The position numbers were made by a program, and so were the translations under genes. Of a stretch of 64,000 bases of DNA, positions 21,917-34,700 are shown one piece after another; position 1 is the stretch's first letter, and the number at the start of each line of letters is the position of its first letter. The notes beneath the pieces were generated by a model. The model did no database searches, was not told the origin of the DNA, and saw only the letters and a list, made by a program, of their open reading frames with translations. Source of the stretch: Daphnia pulex. Its lineage: Eukaryota; Arthropoda; Branchiopoda; Diplostraca; Daphniidae. The stretch lies in NCBI RefSeq assembly GCF_021134715.1, contig NC_060023.1, forward strand, positions 11,036,001 through 11,100,000, given 5' to 3'.

Positions 21917-22854
21917 GGGCGTCCCTAAACTGCGAAAGCGAAACGCGAAACGCGAAACGCCTAAAATGCGAAACAGCTGTGCGAAACGGACCCAAAAGTT
22001 GAGACCTTGTTTCGCATTTTAGTCTTTGGGTCCGTACTAAACTGCGAAATCGGTGTTTGCGAAACGTCGCAGTGTAAACGTCTTGGTAGCAGACGACAAT
22101 GGACGCCGTCAAGGCGTCAACAAACAAATTGTTAAGAGTTTCAAATTTTCGAGACTTCGAGTTTCGCGCACCTTATGGCTGTCTATTTGTGTGTTGACCA
22201 TGAATACGGAATACCTTGAATGCAATATGCAATAGGTGTTTTTAATTAGAAGATTGGTATAAAAAAATTAATGGAACTTCTCGTTTCCATGTATCAGTAT
22301 CAATCAGATTATCATTCTTAATTTTAAGGGAAGTTTATTTAGTTGATTAAATTTTAGCTTGATTTGGAACATGGTAGCTTTGATTTTTAGCTTGATATAA
22401 GGCACTCATACTGTTATGATCGATTATTTCTTTGTGCACGTACCTACTGGTTGATTTAAATCATTTAATGTAATGTATGCATTACCTAATATTTTATTAT
22501 TTAAAAATATCACCATAACGTGCTGCTCTATGTCTTTCATTAGTTTAATAATCGTAAAATGTGCATTAAAACATACAGGGGTAGTGGCGAAGAAATCGAA
22601 TTTGATTGCCCCCCTTCCTCCTTTAATGCCTCATCATAGCGGGAGACAATGAAAAATGGCGGCAATCTCCGTCAATTTGGACCTCTGTGGAGAAAAGGAA
22701 AACTTTTTGTTTCGCAAGATGTTTCGCTCTTTAGTATGCCCTCCGGCATTTGGTCCCGCGAAACGGTCCCAAAATTTTGGTCCGTTTCGCACAGCTTTTC
22801 CGCATTTTAGGCGTTTCGCGTTTCGCGTTTCGCTTTCGCAGTTTAGGGACGCCC
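21917..22854. mobile_element. non-autonomous DNA transposon, long TIRs, 9-bp TSD (Mutator-like)
   Basis: The left end starts GGGCGTCCCTAAACTGCG and the right end is its inverted copy. The terminal inverted repeats are identical for 54 bp and match with two mismatches out to about 76 bp, with weaker similarity beyond. A perfect 9-bp direct repeat CAAATATAA flanks the element (21908-21916 and 22855-22863). Each TIR contains three tandem GAAACGC heptamers, and related GCGAAAC words recur deeper in the ends. The 938-bp unit is AT-rich inside and encodes no transposase. Long TIRs with a 9-bp duplication point to the Mutator superfamily; 9-bp duplications in other groups cannot be excluded. Confidence 0.85.
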
Positions 22855-23031
22855 CAAATATAAGGTAAATAAACAAGCTGAGCAACGCGCCTGCGTTGCC
22901 CAATTTCACATATTTGTGAGTATGCGGGGAATTAACGGGAACACAAAATTCCAAAAGAAGATGGTTTTCTGACAGTGAATACACAAAGCTACGTAAGCAG
23001 ACTGGGTAACTGTATTTTTTTTTTAAATAAA

Positions 23032-24486
23032 TCATATTCCTGCATTTACTGACGTATCGCTTCTCTCGGCTGACTGAAATTGGTAGAGAATGAAAAAATA
23101 GGAGAGTGTCGTTCCCACTATCTACAACAAATGACAATAACTTTTGATTGCATTCTACATTAGAAATATTAAGTTGGTAGACTAACCTGAGGAATGATTT
23201 TTCTGCTTATGGGATAGAAACCAGCCGCATTAATTTGAGGGAAAAACAGGCTTGTTTGCTCCGCGAATGCGTTCGTCTACACATCAAATTTTCCAAGTTA
23301 AGTGACGCAAAAAAAAAATATGAAATTGTAATGTACCAGAGACTTAAGGGGTTCTTCCATTTCAAGTTGCATACGGATGAGTTTTCTCAAAACTGAATCT
23401 GCCTACATTAAACAACGAAAATAGTCCAATAATCAACCCGAAGATAGCGACTTATTTTAATTTTTTCTCCATTGTAATATTGTTAACGTACCTTAAGGCG
23501 GATCAGGTCCGCTGGATAACAAATAAGTGAAAGATTACAAATTTGCGTGCATGCAAAACCTATTTCCAGAACTGATCCGGGCTCTTTATCAGTTCCGAAC
23601 AAATAAAATGATGCTGTAATCATGGACACAAAATGAAAGGACAGAGAAATTCCCATAAAAAAGCCGAAGCAGTGGTTGATGTGATCGACCGTCTCACACA
23701 CAAGCGCATGTCTCCTCTTCAAAGTTGACAAGCGATTATAATAGTTCCCGTCTGTTGTGGTATTCTTGAGAAGATTAAGCTCCATTCGGATTGATTGATG
23801 TGCGTTTGATGAAGCGTAACACACGACTGAAAATAGAACTATAGCCGTGATGGGATAAACTTGCGAAAAAACAGACACCAAGGAACAAAAAAGAATCAAG
23901 AATGATGATCCATATTCGGAATGGTGATATAGATTAGTAGCTAATAACGAAGTATGCTGAAATAATAACAAAAAAAGGTTTTTGAACGTCAAGTAGCTAA
24001 AGACATATTGTTTATGCTTACCAGAAGAATGATCCAAACTAGACCTAAAATAGAGGCTTTTCGGATTCTGTCGAAGAAACTGAATTTCAAAAATGATTCA
24101 AAATTTTGGAAAGTTTCTCCCAACAAATTCCATCGAGCCCGAAAAATGGACAAAAAAATTACGTGGGTTGCAAGGCTGTGAACAGCAAAGTTAACATAAT
24201 CCATCGCCGTGTTCCATGAAAAAGTATCGGAATTGTAACTAATTTCAATGGTAAAAGTAACAGATATTTCCTTGTGGTTATCGATAACGTAGCTTAAACA
24301 TAGCAACTGAATGGACATAGAAATTAAAAGAACAAAAAGGGAATACAAAACAAAACACCGAGAAAATTTCTGTCCACTCGACAAATCAATACCCAACCAT
24401 TTTGCCCAAGTGACAAGAGGTTGAACACTCCATAACCAGCCCTTTTCAACTGCTTCCTCACTTACAGTTCTTGTCGGAACCAACAT
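23032..24486 (-). CDS. gustatory receptor (Gr family), copy 1
   Basis: A seven-transmembrane chemoreceptor of the arthropod gustatory receptor family. The exon containing the likely start (MLVPTRTVSEEAVEKGW) encodes several hydrophobic helices (CFVLYSLFVLLISMSIQLLC, LATHVIFLSIFRARW); the next exon carries more (SSFLILFCSLVSVFSQVYP, MGISLSFHFVSMITASFYLF) and a conserved CETVDHINHCFGF block. Small exons then give LIRMQLEMEE and TNAFAEQTSLFFPQINAAGF, and the last exon has TTLSYFFILYQFQS, matching the Gr signature TYhhhhhQF with Ser-Tyr in place of Thr-Tyr. Stop at 23032. An AG acceptor lies just upstream of the Met, so a 5' coding exon is possible. Ligand unknown. Confidence 0.85.
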
Positions 24487-24849
24487 TCTACGCCGACTAC
24501 TAAATAATAAAAAAAAGTTGTAGACTTTAATGGGTCTTTTTGTTTGGGGGGGGGGGGGGTTTGCACTTGTTAGATAAACCATTAGTGATCTTACAAATTC
24601 GTGACGAATGACAACGACAAAGAATACACGTCGAAAGTGAATGTGCACCTAATGACTCAGTCAATCATGTATGATAATAGTAGCGTATTTCCATTTCATA
24701 ATTGCTTGATGCGCGTATTCTATGCACCCTTTATCGTTCTAGAATGACGTGGAAACTGAATACGTAATTAAGCATAAATTCTTAAACGTAAAGAGCGCAT
24801 TTAAGTGAACTTTCAAATACATGATTGCGATAATGCAATAGTATAAGTG
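24487..24849. other. spacer between two gustatory receptor genes
   Basis: About 360 bp with a 14-base G homopolymer at 24546-24559. It probably contains the promoter and a 5' exon of receptor copy 1. Nothing else is seen. Confidence 0.35.
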
Positions 24850-26386
24850 TCAACGAAAAGACTTTTTCTCTGAAGAATGAAACTGACGGAGAATAAAGTA
24901 GTACGTTAGCGTCGTTCCAATCATCTGAAATTTACAAACCTTTTCAATCAGTTTGAATTCTAAGAAAAATAAAAGATCACTTACTGTGGGAATTAATTTT
25001 TTACTGACGTTGAAGAAGCCAAGAGCGCTTATTCGTGGTGAGTTTAATACTACTTGCATGAGGAGTTCATGGACCTGAATAAGCAAATAAGTCTAATCAG
25101 AAGCTAAATTAAAAATATCAGAAACTAATTAACAATACCTGTTTTCTGCAATGATTATGTCTCGGTTCGATTCTTAGTCGAATAAGTTCTTTGAGCACCC
25201 TCTCCGACTAAATAACGTCCAAAAAGATTGATCAAAGTTAATTTACTAATTAAAATTTTAAAAAATAAATGGTAGTAAGTAGTACATACCTGAATACGTA
25301 CGCGATCGGAAGTTGTGCAAACGACGAAAAGATTGATGAGAAGAAAGAAGAAAAACGCGATTTCAGAAGCTGAGTTGTTCTCATTAGTTTTGGCAAACCA
25401 GTAAAACGACGCATTAATGATGGCGACGAATAAATGTGGCACGATGAATAGAAGGCTCCAGCCGAAACAATGGTGAATGCTGTCGACAGTCTGGCAAGTC
25501 AAAACGTAATAGCGTTTCAGGAGAATAAGGTCAGCATTCGGACGCAGATCAAGAGCTTGTGGAGTTTTCCAGCCATTCAGTTTCAAAGCGATAGATTGAA
25601 AGGAAATCGATGAAGCATAACTGGCAATAGCGAACAACGTAATTGACAATACGTGATAAATCTGGAAGAAAGCTTGCGAAAGTGCCAAAAATTTTATGTT
25701 GAATGTGGTCTCCGTATTAATATTCGGAACAACTCCAATAATACTCAAACTGCCAACCTGAAATTCGATAAAAAGTTATAGAAAACGTATTTCAGTATAG
25801 AGATTATGAATTTTGTTCTTACCCCTAATACGATGCACGCTAAACCATAGTAAGAACAGCGTCGTAATTTGGCGTGAAATTCCTTGTAAAATTCGGCGTC
25901 GAAAAGTGGAACCAGCAATTGAAAGGCATCACAGAGAGAGGCCCATCTCTTTTTGATGAAAAAATACATAATCCAGTGGGCGCCAAAACAGCCGATTTCA
26001 AAATTGATAACATCGATGACGACATTCCACAAGGCAGTCGTAGATTGGTTTCCATCCTCTCCGAAATAAAAGCTGGTCATTTCACTCAGCTGACCCTGGA
26101 AAATCTGCACCAAGTTCAGCGTGAAGGCTGCGTGGATCATTAAAGAAATAACACAGAAGATCTTTTTCCATTTTTGACGACAGGAATTTTTGGACGGAAC
26201 AGTCAAATTCACTCCAATCAACATGGAAAAAATGATTAATGGATGAATACTCCAGTTCCAATACTTGCCAGCCGTTCCATTGTTGTCTGAAACTGTCGTT
26301 TCACTTGTTTCTTCGTTCGCTCCTACTGTTGCTGCTCGAATAGGCATTATCACATATCCAACCTGATCTAAACGGCGTGACTGCAA
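24850..26386 (-). CDS. gustatory receptor (Gr family), copy 2
   Basis: Tandem paralogue of the receptor at 23-24.5 kb, with the same exon plan. Start at 26386 (MQSRRLDQVGY) or the internal Met at 26344 (MPIRAATVGANEETS). Exon 1 encodes IHPLIIFSMLIGVNLT and IFCVISLMIHAAFTLNL helices. Exon 2 includes LSITLFAIASYASSISFQS and a CQTVDSIHHCFGWSLLFIVP block parallel to copy 1, then EIAFFFFLLINLFVVCTTS. Small exons follow (SERVLKELIRLRIEPRHN; VHELLMQVVLNSPRISALG), and the last has MIGTTLTYYFILRQFHSSE, a clear TYhhhhhQF motif. The last intron is about 60 nt, a multiple of three, and free of stops. Role: contact or soluble chemoreception (family knowledge). Confidence 0.88.
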
Positions 26387-27961
26387 GCACTAAAAACATT
26401 CCGACTACGTAGAAATACACTGAACGATTGGACTGATAAATCTAATTGCGTGAAAACTGGGGCATTATTGCTATACCTATATTCGGCACTCGGTAGAAAC
26501 CAATCGGTTGAGTGCTGACGTCAAACCCCGTTCCTTTCCAAACGGTCCCCAGCAAAGCAAATAGTAAAATAAATTTACCAGTTGACATTTTTTAGGGGCT
26601 GCCATCGGCTCATCATGATGGGTTCGTGGAGAATTCTGTAACAAGAAAGAATAACATTAAACATTCTGGGAAATTTAATACGAGATAAAGAAATTACGAT
26701 TCGTCGACGCTGTGGATGAACTCGTTTCCTTCCGTCTTGCCGGGAAGAAATGTGATACCTCCCGTATCTCCGACATTTTGATTGAAAAATCGATCTGACG
26801 CATCAATCGCAGAAATTGATGTATTTCTTTTGTTTTCCAGCAAATCCCACTTGCACGCAAACACACACACACACACACACTCTCACACACACAGCGCGTG
26901 ACTTGCAGGGTAAAAAGGAATAATAATAAATTGTAACGTTCTTAGAACTTGATGGGAGATGCGCATGGGGAGAACCTGTCTACAGTTGTGTGTGCAACTA
27001 CAAAAAGGCAGCAATTCAGCAGCAAACTCGTTCTTATCTCTATCTAATGTTGCAAAAGAGGGTAAAGGAGAAAAAAAAACATCAAGTCAATCAGAAACTA
27101 AATTATCGTTATCATAGGAAACATACGAATTCATCATCACCGAAACGAGAAACGCGCAAACTATTTTTAAAATTAAAATGAAAGTGAAAAAAAAAGGGTT
27201 GGAGCAGAGGAAACAACGAGGACAGCATTTGTTGAGGTCATTTCTCAATCAAGAAAATTAAAGAAAAAAAAAAAGAAAATAATCAAAGCATGGTGAAAAC
27301 AAGACCAGATTTTTTTCAAGAATCCGATTTCAATCGAACACACACATTTACACACGCTCAGGTCTGAAATATATAATTCAACTTGAAATTCGACGTGTTG
27401 CAAACGGCGATGTTACTTCCACCTTCGTTTGGAATATAACTGCTGTCTTTCTATAATTTTGTTATAATGTTACCCGGAGAGAGGAGGAAATAGGGTGAAC
27501 ATTCTTCAACTTGACAAGTAGAACAGGTTCCTAAAATAAACGGGGGGGGGGGGGGAGTAATGATGGCAACACCATCTTAATGGATTATTATTATTCAGCA
27601 AGAACACAAATGGCCTTTCGCTTGTGAGGGAGACCCCGAAAAAAAAAAATGAAGAGAAAAAAAAAATGCGAATCTTTGTTTTGTGTCTGTGTAGTAGCAG
27701 CAGCAGCAGCTTCGGCGCAATGAAGTTCATACTTCGTCCTTTTTGCATAACGAGCTCGAAATGAACACAAAAGAACATTGGGGTTGAAGGTGAATTTTCA
27801 AATAGAAGGGGGAAAAAAAGGCGCGCCGAAGCGAGAAATTTAACAAAACAAATGAGGTAAGGATTTTAGAGAAAAAAAAAACGGAAGGGTTAACGTTAGA
27901 TGAGAAAAAAATTATTTTGTTTTAGCTATTGGGTTCGCTTGGTTTCCAAAAGCAGGATAGT
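26387..27961. other. intergenic, simple repeats only
   Basis: No gene recognised. It contains a CA/TG microsatellite (26861-26892), many A-tracts, and a 14-base G run at 27542-27555. It probably includes the gustatory receptor promoter and the HAPSTR1 3' UTR. Confidence 0.4.
26861..26892. repeat. (CA)n microsatellite
   Basis: A run of AC dinucleotides with one TCTC interruption, about 32 bp. Confidence 0.9.
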
Positions 27962-29310
27962 TTACATCAGTCTCGAGCGTTTATGAGTGGGCGAGTCCAT
28001 GATGACGTCGTGGGTGGGGCTTGCGGGAGCAGGTCTTTTATGGCGAGCAGACTCGTGGCTTATAAAGGCGCTCAGCTCGCTGTGGTTATGAACGGGGCTT
28101 CCTCGACGTCCGTTGCTTTTGGCCGACGAGCCACTATTGTTGCTAGAAGCCGATGAGGGTAGAGGCAAGCTGAGGGCTTCACGGAAAGCTTGAAGGGCTG
28201 GCTCAAAGTCTCCGGCAGACGCTTCCAGTGGATGTTGAAGGGCAGAAGCTCCATGATGCGATGCAGACATACCATCAGAAAGTGAGACACGTGGACGAGG
28301 CCCCATTCGCATTTGATGACGGGGTTGAGAAGCTCCAGAACCTGGGACACTTTTGCCAGTTAAGAATGCGATCAATTCCTCACGTCTGATGTTCCGACCG
28401 CGGCGCTTTTTGGCCCAAGCTAACATTTCTCTAGCTCTTCGCTGATATCCGGCCTGAATGCCAAGTTCGGAACTTCGTCTCAAGGCCTCTGTCGATTCTA
28501 AAAATTACAAGATAAAAATGGTTACATTTTGAATTCCTTTTATAAGCCTCTAAAACTTTATGTTTACTCTAACAAAATATAATAAATCAATATTTTTAGT
28601 TTCAGCTAATCAGTCATTCACCACACCCAAATTACATATACAAACCCAGACTACATATACGAAAAGAACAAAGAACAAAACATCTTTTTCAACCAAGTCT
28701 GTAAACTTTACACCCAGTTTTTGTTATTCCTGTATAGTTGATTATTGCACTTGAAATACAATACTAAATGACAATTCTTTTGCCAAAAAAAATCAAGTTT
28801 AAAATTTCTTGGCAGATGACTAAACTATTTTCTAAAAGAAATAAGTATAGAAAGTAATATGAAACTTTGTATGGAATTTGACTCTTGATTGATAGCCTAG
28901 ACAAAGGCAATTGCGTTTTCCTTTTGCTTTTTTAGTTTTTTTTTTTTTTTTACAAAATCTCACCTTTGTATAGTGAAGTGATTGTGCCAGCTGCAGTTTG
29001 AAAAGGCAACCAGAGCACTTGAGGCTGGTTACGATCTGGAATGAAGACATAAAATATTAGTTAGCAACTGTTGTGCTGCAGTATAACCTAGTAACTAGTT
29101 CCGATGATCCTTACCTTTAAACAACTGTGCTACAGATGTGGCAGAGTTCTGAAAGAGATACCAAAGCTTTTGTGTTGATAAATCCCGTTCCGATAGTACA
29201 GCTTGATCAAGGTCGGGTTCATTTTCAAGTTCGATCTCGCACTGACGTTCCCAGTTGGAAATCCAAATGTCTGCGAACGGATCTTCACCATTCTCCATGG
29301 AGTTATTCAT
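27962..29310 (-). CDS. HAPSTR1: HAPSTR1 (C16orf72 homologue)
   Basis: Homologue of the HUWE1-associated protein that modifies stress responses. Exons 29115-29310, 28964-29035 and 27962-28497 give 267 residues in correct phase. Conserved blocks: ISNWERQCEIELENEPD, KLWYLFQNSATSVAQLFK, DRNQPQVLWLPFQTAAGTI followed by TSLYKES, IQAGYQRRAREMLAWAKKRR and RREELIAFLTGK, then a low-complexity Ser-rich part and the conserved C-terminal block VIMDSPTHKRSRLM. This matches the vertebrate protein end to end, with a longer internal Ser/His/Ala-rich segment. In mammals it forms dimers and binds the ubiquitin ligase HUWE1 in the nucleus. Its promoter is shared with the divergent YARS2. Confidence 0.93.
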
Positions 29311-29682
29311 CTTCTTTTGTTAGTGTGTAAATATTGCGAAATAAACAGGTAACCACGTTTTTATAACAATAACGCTTGTTTTGAAAAGAATTCGAGCGCT
29401 ATATGGATCCTGTAATCACGTGAATTTCTTCGAGAAAACCCAGCAGATCTCCCCTACTACTCCATTACTCCAGTCTGTTGAAATGGTTGAAAGTTTTTCT
29501 GTAGACTGTGTGTTCCTCGCTCTTCCTAAAAGCACAAAAGGCTCTGATAAATCAACTGCAGCGTTGCCAGATTGTTGATTATTGGACTCGAATTATCTTA
29601 ATGTAGTCTGCTGCGAATTGCACGTTTGTTGGTGGTTTGTTTTGTTTCCTGCCATCGCATCTTCAAATACATTTAATTAAAT
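29311..29682. promoter_or_regulatory. bidirectional promoter interval HAPSTR1 / YARS2
   Basis: 372 bp between divergent start codons. No separate gene and no obvious TATA box. Confidence 0.4.
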
Positions 29683-31725
29683 ATGATCATTTGCGTGCTT
29701 AATCGTATTTGTTCGGCTAGAACATGTAAAGTTGTAATCCAGCGATATTGCGCTAGCAATGTTCTTAAATTAAACGAAAGGGGACTATTGCAAGACGTTT
29801 TTCCCCCACCTAGGTTGTATCCAGATATTTATATATCAGTTAACGCGAGAATAATTAACTTTTTTTCGTTTGTGTATTTAGTTTAACCCTTCAAAAACTG
29901 CTGTCACAGCCACAGTGTTTCTATGCTGGATTTGATCCAACTGCCGATAGCCTCCATATAGGAAATCTCTTGGTTCTGATGACAATGTTGCATTGCCAAC
30001 GAGCTGGCCATCAAACTATAGCCTTGGTAAGAATTTAAATGATTTTTTCTTATGATTAATAGTAAAATTCATTTTATGTTTATAAAGATCGGGGGAGCTA
30101 CTGCCTTAATAGGTGATCCTAGTGGAAAATCCAGCGAGAGAATTGCTTTGCCTGAAGAAAATGTCAAAGAAAATACTAATGTGATAGGTGAGAACATTAA
30201 AAGGATATTTCAGAACCACCAAAAATACATATGGGAGGAAAACAGAGGCCCACTGAAACCAGTAAAGTACAACCTCCTTCAGTCTACAGTACAATTATGT
30301 TTATGATTTACTGAAGCTTTTTTTATTGGTGATCTAGGCTAGTCAACAATGCAGATTGGTACAATAATGTAAGCATCACAAAGTTCCTCAGTACAGCAGG
30401 AAGGCATTTCCGAGTCGGGGCCATGCTCAGCAGGAACAGCGTCCAATCGAGGATCAATTCCGAGTCTGGAATAAGCTTCACGGAATTCTCCTATCAGGTG
30501 CTCCAAGGCTATGATTGGTTACACCTTCTACAAAAATACAAATGCCGATTCCAGGTATAATTTTGTATTCTTCTGTAACATTAAGATGTTTGTGAATTTA
30601 ATCCGTTTTGTTGCCAGATTGGCGGAAGTGATCAAATGGGGAACATAGTTTCAGGCCACGAATTAATCAGCCGAATGGGATTAGAAGAAGTTTTTGGTAA
30701 TTAAATTTCTGAAATCAAGTAACGAGATCAAAAGAATTAATTTACAATTTCAATTTGTCGTTGCAGGACTGACAATCCCGCTCGTCACGAACGAAGCCGG
30801 GTCCAAGTTGGGTAAAACGGCTGGCAACGCCGTGTGGATTACACCATCGAAGACGTCACCGTACGAGCTCTATCAATTCTTTATGAGAGTCAAGGACTCT
30901 GAGGTGGAACAATTGTTGAAACTCTTCACTTTTTGTTCAACAGACGAGATCTCTACGATAATGGAGAAACAAACGGTATCAATGATTGAATTAGTGAAAT
31001 CTTTATTTCCGATCATTTCTCTCAAATGCCCTTTTCAATGCAGAATAAACCGGAATCTCGAGTTGCTCACCGTAAATTAGCCCAACAAGTGACGCTGCTC
31101 GTCCACGGAGGTCTGTATATCCTCTTTTGAGTGTTGTCCGCTCGAGTGAATTCACTGTTGCCTTGATCGAATGCATTTTGTTTCAACAGAAAACGGTTTG
31201 AAATCAGCGGAGCGCATCACGGAGGCATTGTATAGTAAATCGGCTGACTCATTGGCACGACTCCAACCATCCGAATTGAACGAGACATTCCGAGGCGCCA
31301 CAATGGTAGACATTTTGCTGGAACCGGCAACTTCCGTTCTCGATATGGTGATGAAAGCCAACTGTTTCGCCAACGAAAGTAAGGGGCGGAAAAACCGCCC
31401 GCTGTGTTTTTTTTACCGTCACGATTAGTTTGGTGAATTAAAGTTGACGCCGTTTATTTTTAATGTTTACAATAGACGACGCTCGTCGCATCATCTTGGC
31501 GGGAGGTTTGCATATCAATCAAGTCAAGTGCACTGATTATACGGAGATTTTGTCGCTCGGCCGCCACATCCTGCCCAACGGGATCAGTTTAATCCGCGTG
31601 GGTAAGTTTGAGAGAAGAGACAAAAGAGGCTCAGTGTTTGAACATCGCTTTTTATTTGTAACTGTTTTCCCCTTTCTTGCCCAACAGGAAAGAAACACTA
31701 CTACATTATCAAGTGGATGTCGTAG
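29683..31725 (+). CDS. YARS2: tyrosyl-tRNA synthetase, mitochondrial
   Basis: Charges mitochondrial tRNA-Tyr. The start [20 protein letters not shown] is a basic, Arg/Cys-containing presequence. The first exon ends in PPPR at 29813 and the second starts at 29882. The class I signature HIGH appears as DSLHIGN, followed by [50 protein letters not shown] and the KMSKS-type loop as [13 protein letters not shown] are characteristic of bacterial/mitochondrial TyrRS. The C-terminal S4-like domain reads [15 protein letters not shown] and ends [11 protein letters not shown], with stop at 31723. About eight exons. AATAAAATAAA follows the stop closely. It ends about 64 bp from the CCDC40 stop on the other strand. 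Confidence 0.95.
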
Positions 31726-31789
31726 CGGAAGAGCCAGAACAACTATTTAGCCAACTAATAAAATAAAACAAAAAGAAATCAAATCAAGA

Positions 31790-34700
31790 CTAGTTGAGTG
31801 AGTCACGAATTTCATTGAGTTGGGCTTCCAAATGAGGATATTCGCAAGCCAATTTGTCGGCAACCTTGGTCAATTGAATTAGTTTCTGTCTTGCGCGGGA
31901 CTCTGCCTCCGCCAGGCTGTCAGCGCCGTGCTTGCGTCGATAAGTTCCGTATTTGAGCTGGTCGTAGAAGCGCCACCACTTCTGATGTCCCACCAGCGTC
32001 GAAATGGCCTGAATCGATAAAAACGTAACACGATTGAAAACACTTCATTCGAATGGATTCCGGCGCTCTTTCCTTCTTCTTCTTCTCTTTTTGTCTTGGC
32101 TATTCGCTACTCACTCGTCTCTTGGTGACAACCGCTTCAGCAATGTCGTGATCGAGCTGTTCGAGTCTATTACGGTCCATCTCGAGTGAATCTCGTAGAG
32201 AGTCGCGCTGCGCCGTCAGCTCCGCGTTGACTGCCTTCCTCTCGGTGATCGATTGCTTCAGCTTGAGAACCTCCTGCATGAGTCAAGATCCAATTGAATG
32301 ATATACCAGGCCAGCAGCAGCAGCCCCAACCCCCCTACACACGAGAGGCACACTCGAGAGCAGTGAAACACATCGTGACAGCTTTTGTGCTTTACGACAG
32401 TACGACCCCCATCCCTCCCAAACTGTCGAACCTTGCGGCGTTTGGCGATTTCTTTCGAGAGGATCTTGTGCCAGGCGTTGGAGTCGACCGGCTCCTTGAC
32501 GATCCTCGTCTTATGTCCGACTCCGGTCCTGATGTCGGCCTTGGTGTTGAGCACGGATCGGCCCAGAACGGCTTTCTGCAGTTGGTGGTTGAGCAGTTCT
32601 TGATCCTTCCTCAGCTGGACCTCTTGCACCTTGTTGGGGTAAAACATATCAAAACATGGACATGAGATGGGAATGGCGTAACATTTCACTTTTATTGGTC
32701 GGGTGGGTGAGTGGGGTTTAGTTGATGTAAGAGTGGACGAACCTGGAGTCGGTGTTTCTCTGCTTGGAGTAGGGCCAGCGATCCGGCATCGGAACGCTCG
32801 GCTTGGTAGTAACTTTGAGCTTCGCGAATGTCCGCCAACTTGCCCGTCCACAAAACAATCACTTTGTTCAGGTCACATAAACTGATTTCCAGGTTGGATT
32901 TTTGAGCACGAAGTTGGAGGATTTCCTCACGGACTCGGTGAACCTTCCGCTCCGGTTCCTGTTTTCCTCCGCCAAAATAAAAGACCGAAAGAAAAATTTG
33001 AAACATTCACTTAAAGAATCTTTTACAAATTAAATCTTTTTTTTTTAAAGATTAAATCGATTCTAGTTGGTAAGATCATTGAAAGCCTTAGACACACACA
33101 GACATAGTCAATGAATAGGCGAGCAGACAAAGTAAAATGATGACAGATCTGTTTTCCCGCATCGATCCCTCCCTCCCTTTTTTTTTTTAGTTAATAAGAC
33201 GCGGTCGTTTCCTTAAAACCCAAAACATTTCAAACAGGCAAAAGAAAGCAGAAAAACAAATTCTAAAACAAATGCCGGGCGAGTCTTTTGTGCCGCTCAC
33301 GTTTCCGTCGTCGTGGTACGGAAAAGTCAGAGCATAAATGAGATGATCAATAATGTCATTTCCGCCTTTTCTTTTCCTTAAATCATCAAAAATTCCTCCC
33401 CTTGAGCAATATCGACCACATTTTCAAGGGGGTAAACGATAGGCGCGGTACATTAAACTTGAATGATCTAATCATTTTTTGGCGCCATTTTTCAAATTCC
33501 GCCCCGATACCAATTTGAATAATTGAAATAAGAAATCATCATAATCCTAAAATTTGACTTGATCGACGGTAAGTAAGTGCAGCCGCTTCGGGCGGGGTTA
33601 GGCTCCGTGAATGGCTGGATTCCCAATGCGAGAAACAATGCGGAGTTTAAGTGCTCCGCCGGATGTCAAAATGTTGGCGAATTCAAAGGGGAAGGCAAAG
33701 AACGAACCTCGAGATGGAGCTGCCACTGGTGTTGAAAGTGCTGATTGTGACGCTCTAGGCTTTCTTTGTTGGCCGACTGCTGGGCCAGTCGGGCGTCCAG
33801 CTGCTGCAAGTACTCTCGCCAGCCGTGGATGGATCTCTTGCACTGCAATTGCGTTTGCTTCAATCCGGCTACTTCACGGAGGAGTCGCTTCTTCTTTTCA
33901 TCCCACACGGCGATCTCTGGTCAGTCCAGCCAAAAGAGAAAATCAACCAAAATATTATTTCACACATACATAGCTGACAGGAGCAGGCGGCAATTAGACT
34001 TGCATTCATCATCAAAGCAGCAGGCCTTTCAACATAATCATTCCCGATCCCACAAATGAATCGACTTGATTGCCAAAGGGATCAATTCGTACCCTCACGA
34101 AGTTTCTCCTCCTCGACGGCCTGGATATCTCGTGTCATTGCCACTTGAAGCAATTGCTGCTCGGCTTCCGACCATTGACGCTGGAGACTATCGGTTGTCT
34201 GACGAACTTGATCCAGCTGCTCCTGCAGGGCCCGCACGACTCTTTCCTCTTCAGTGCGGGCCTGATTCTCTTCAAGAGTGGCCCGCAGCTCGTCCAGCGT
34301 CACTTTTTGTTTCGCCCAATGCATTTCCTTCCTCTCCAACAGTTTCTGTTGCTCGCTCAATTCCGCCTCGAGTCGTTTGATTTGCCCGTCCCTGGCGGCG
34401 ACTTGGCCTTGCTTCTCTTCCAGCTCTTTCGTCTTCTCCTGCAATTCCTTCTCCAGATCATCGCGCTCCAGCAGCGCACGTCCATTACGACTCTCGGCTT
34501 TGGCAATTTCGAAATCCTATTTGAAATTCCATTTTTTGGACGAATTTGGAATAAAACAATTGGAAATTGGTCCCGGTCGTCAACGCCAAATGCGAAAAGG
34601 AAAGAATAAAAGAAATAAAACGGACCAGTTCGGTGGAAGCTTCTTCCATTTGGCGGATGTGCCGATAAATGGCCTGCGCTTCCTGATCGCAGGCCACACT

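Noticed and set aside
21940-21965. Tandem GAAACGC heptamers considered as a CRISPR-like or satellite array
   Set aside because: Only three units per end, no spacers, eukaryotic context; they are part of the transposon TIR.
22634-23137. A 167-codon minus-strand frame
   Set aside because: It runs from the gustatory receptor last exon (in another frame) through the transposon TIR; an accidental opening.
27506-27778. A 90-codon minus-strand frame rich in Phe/Leu
   Set aside because: Produced by A-tracts and a 14-base G run read on the minus strand; no coding signal.
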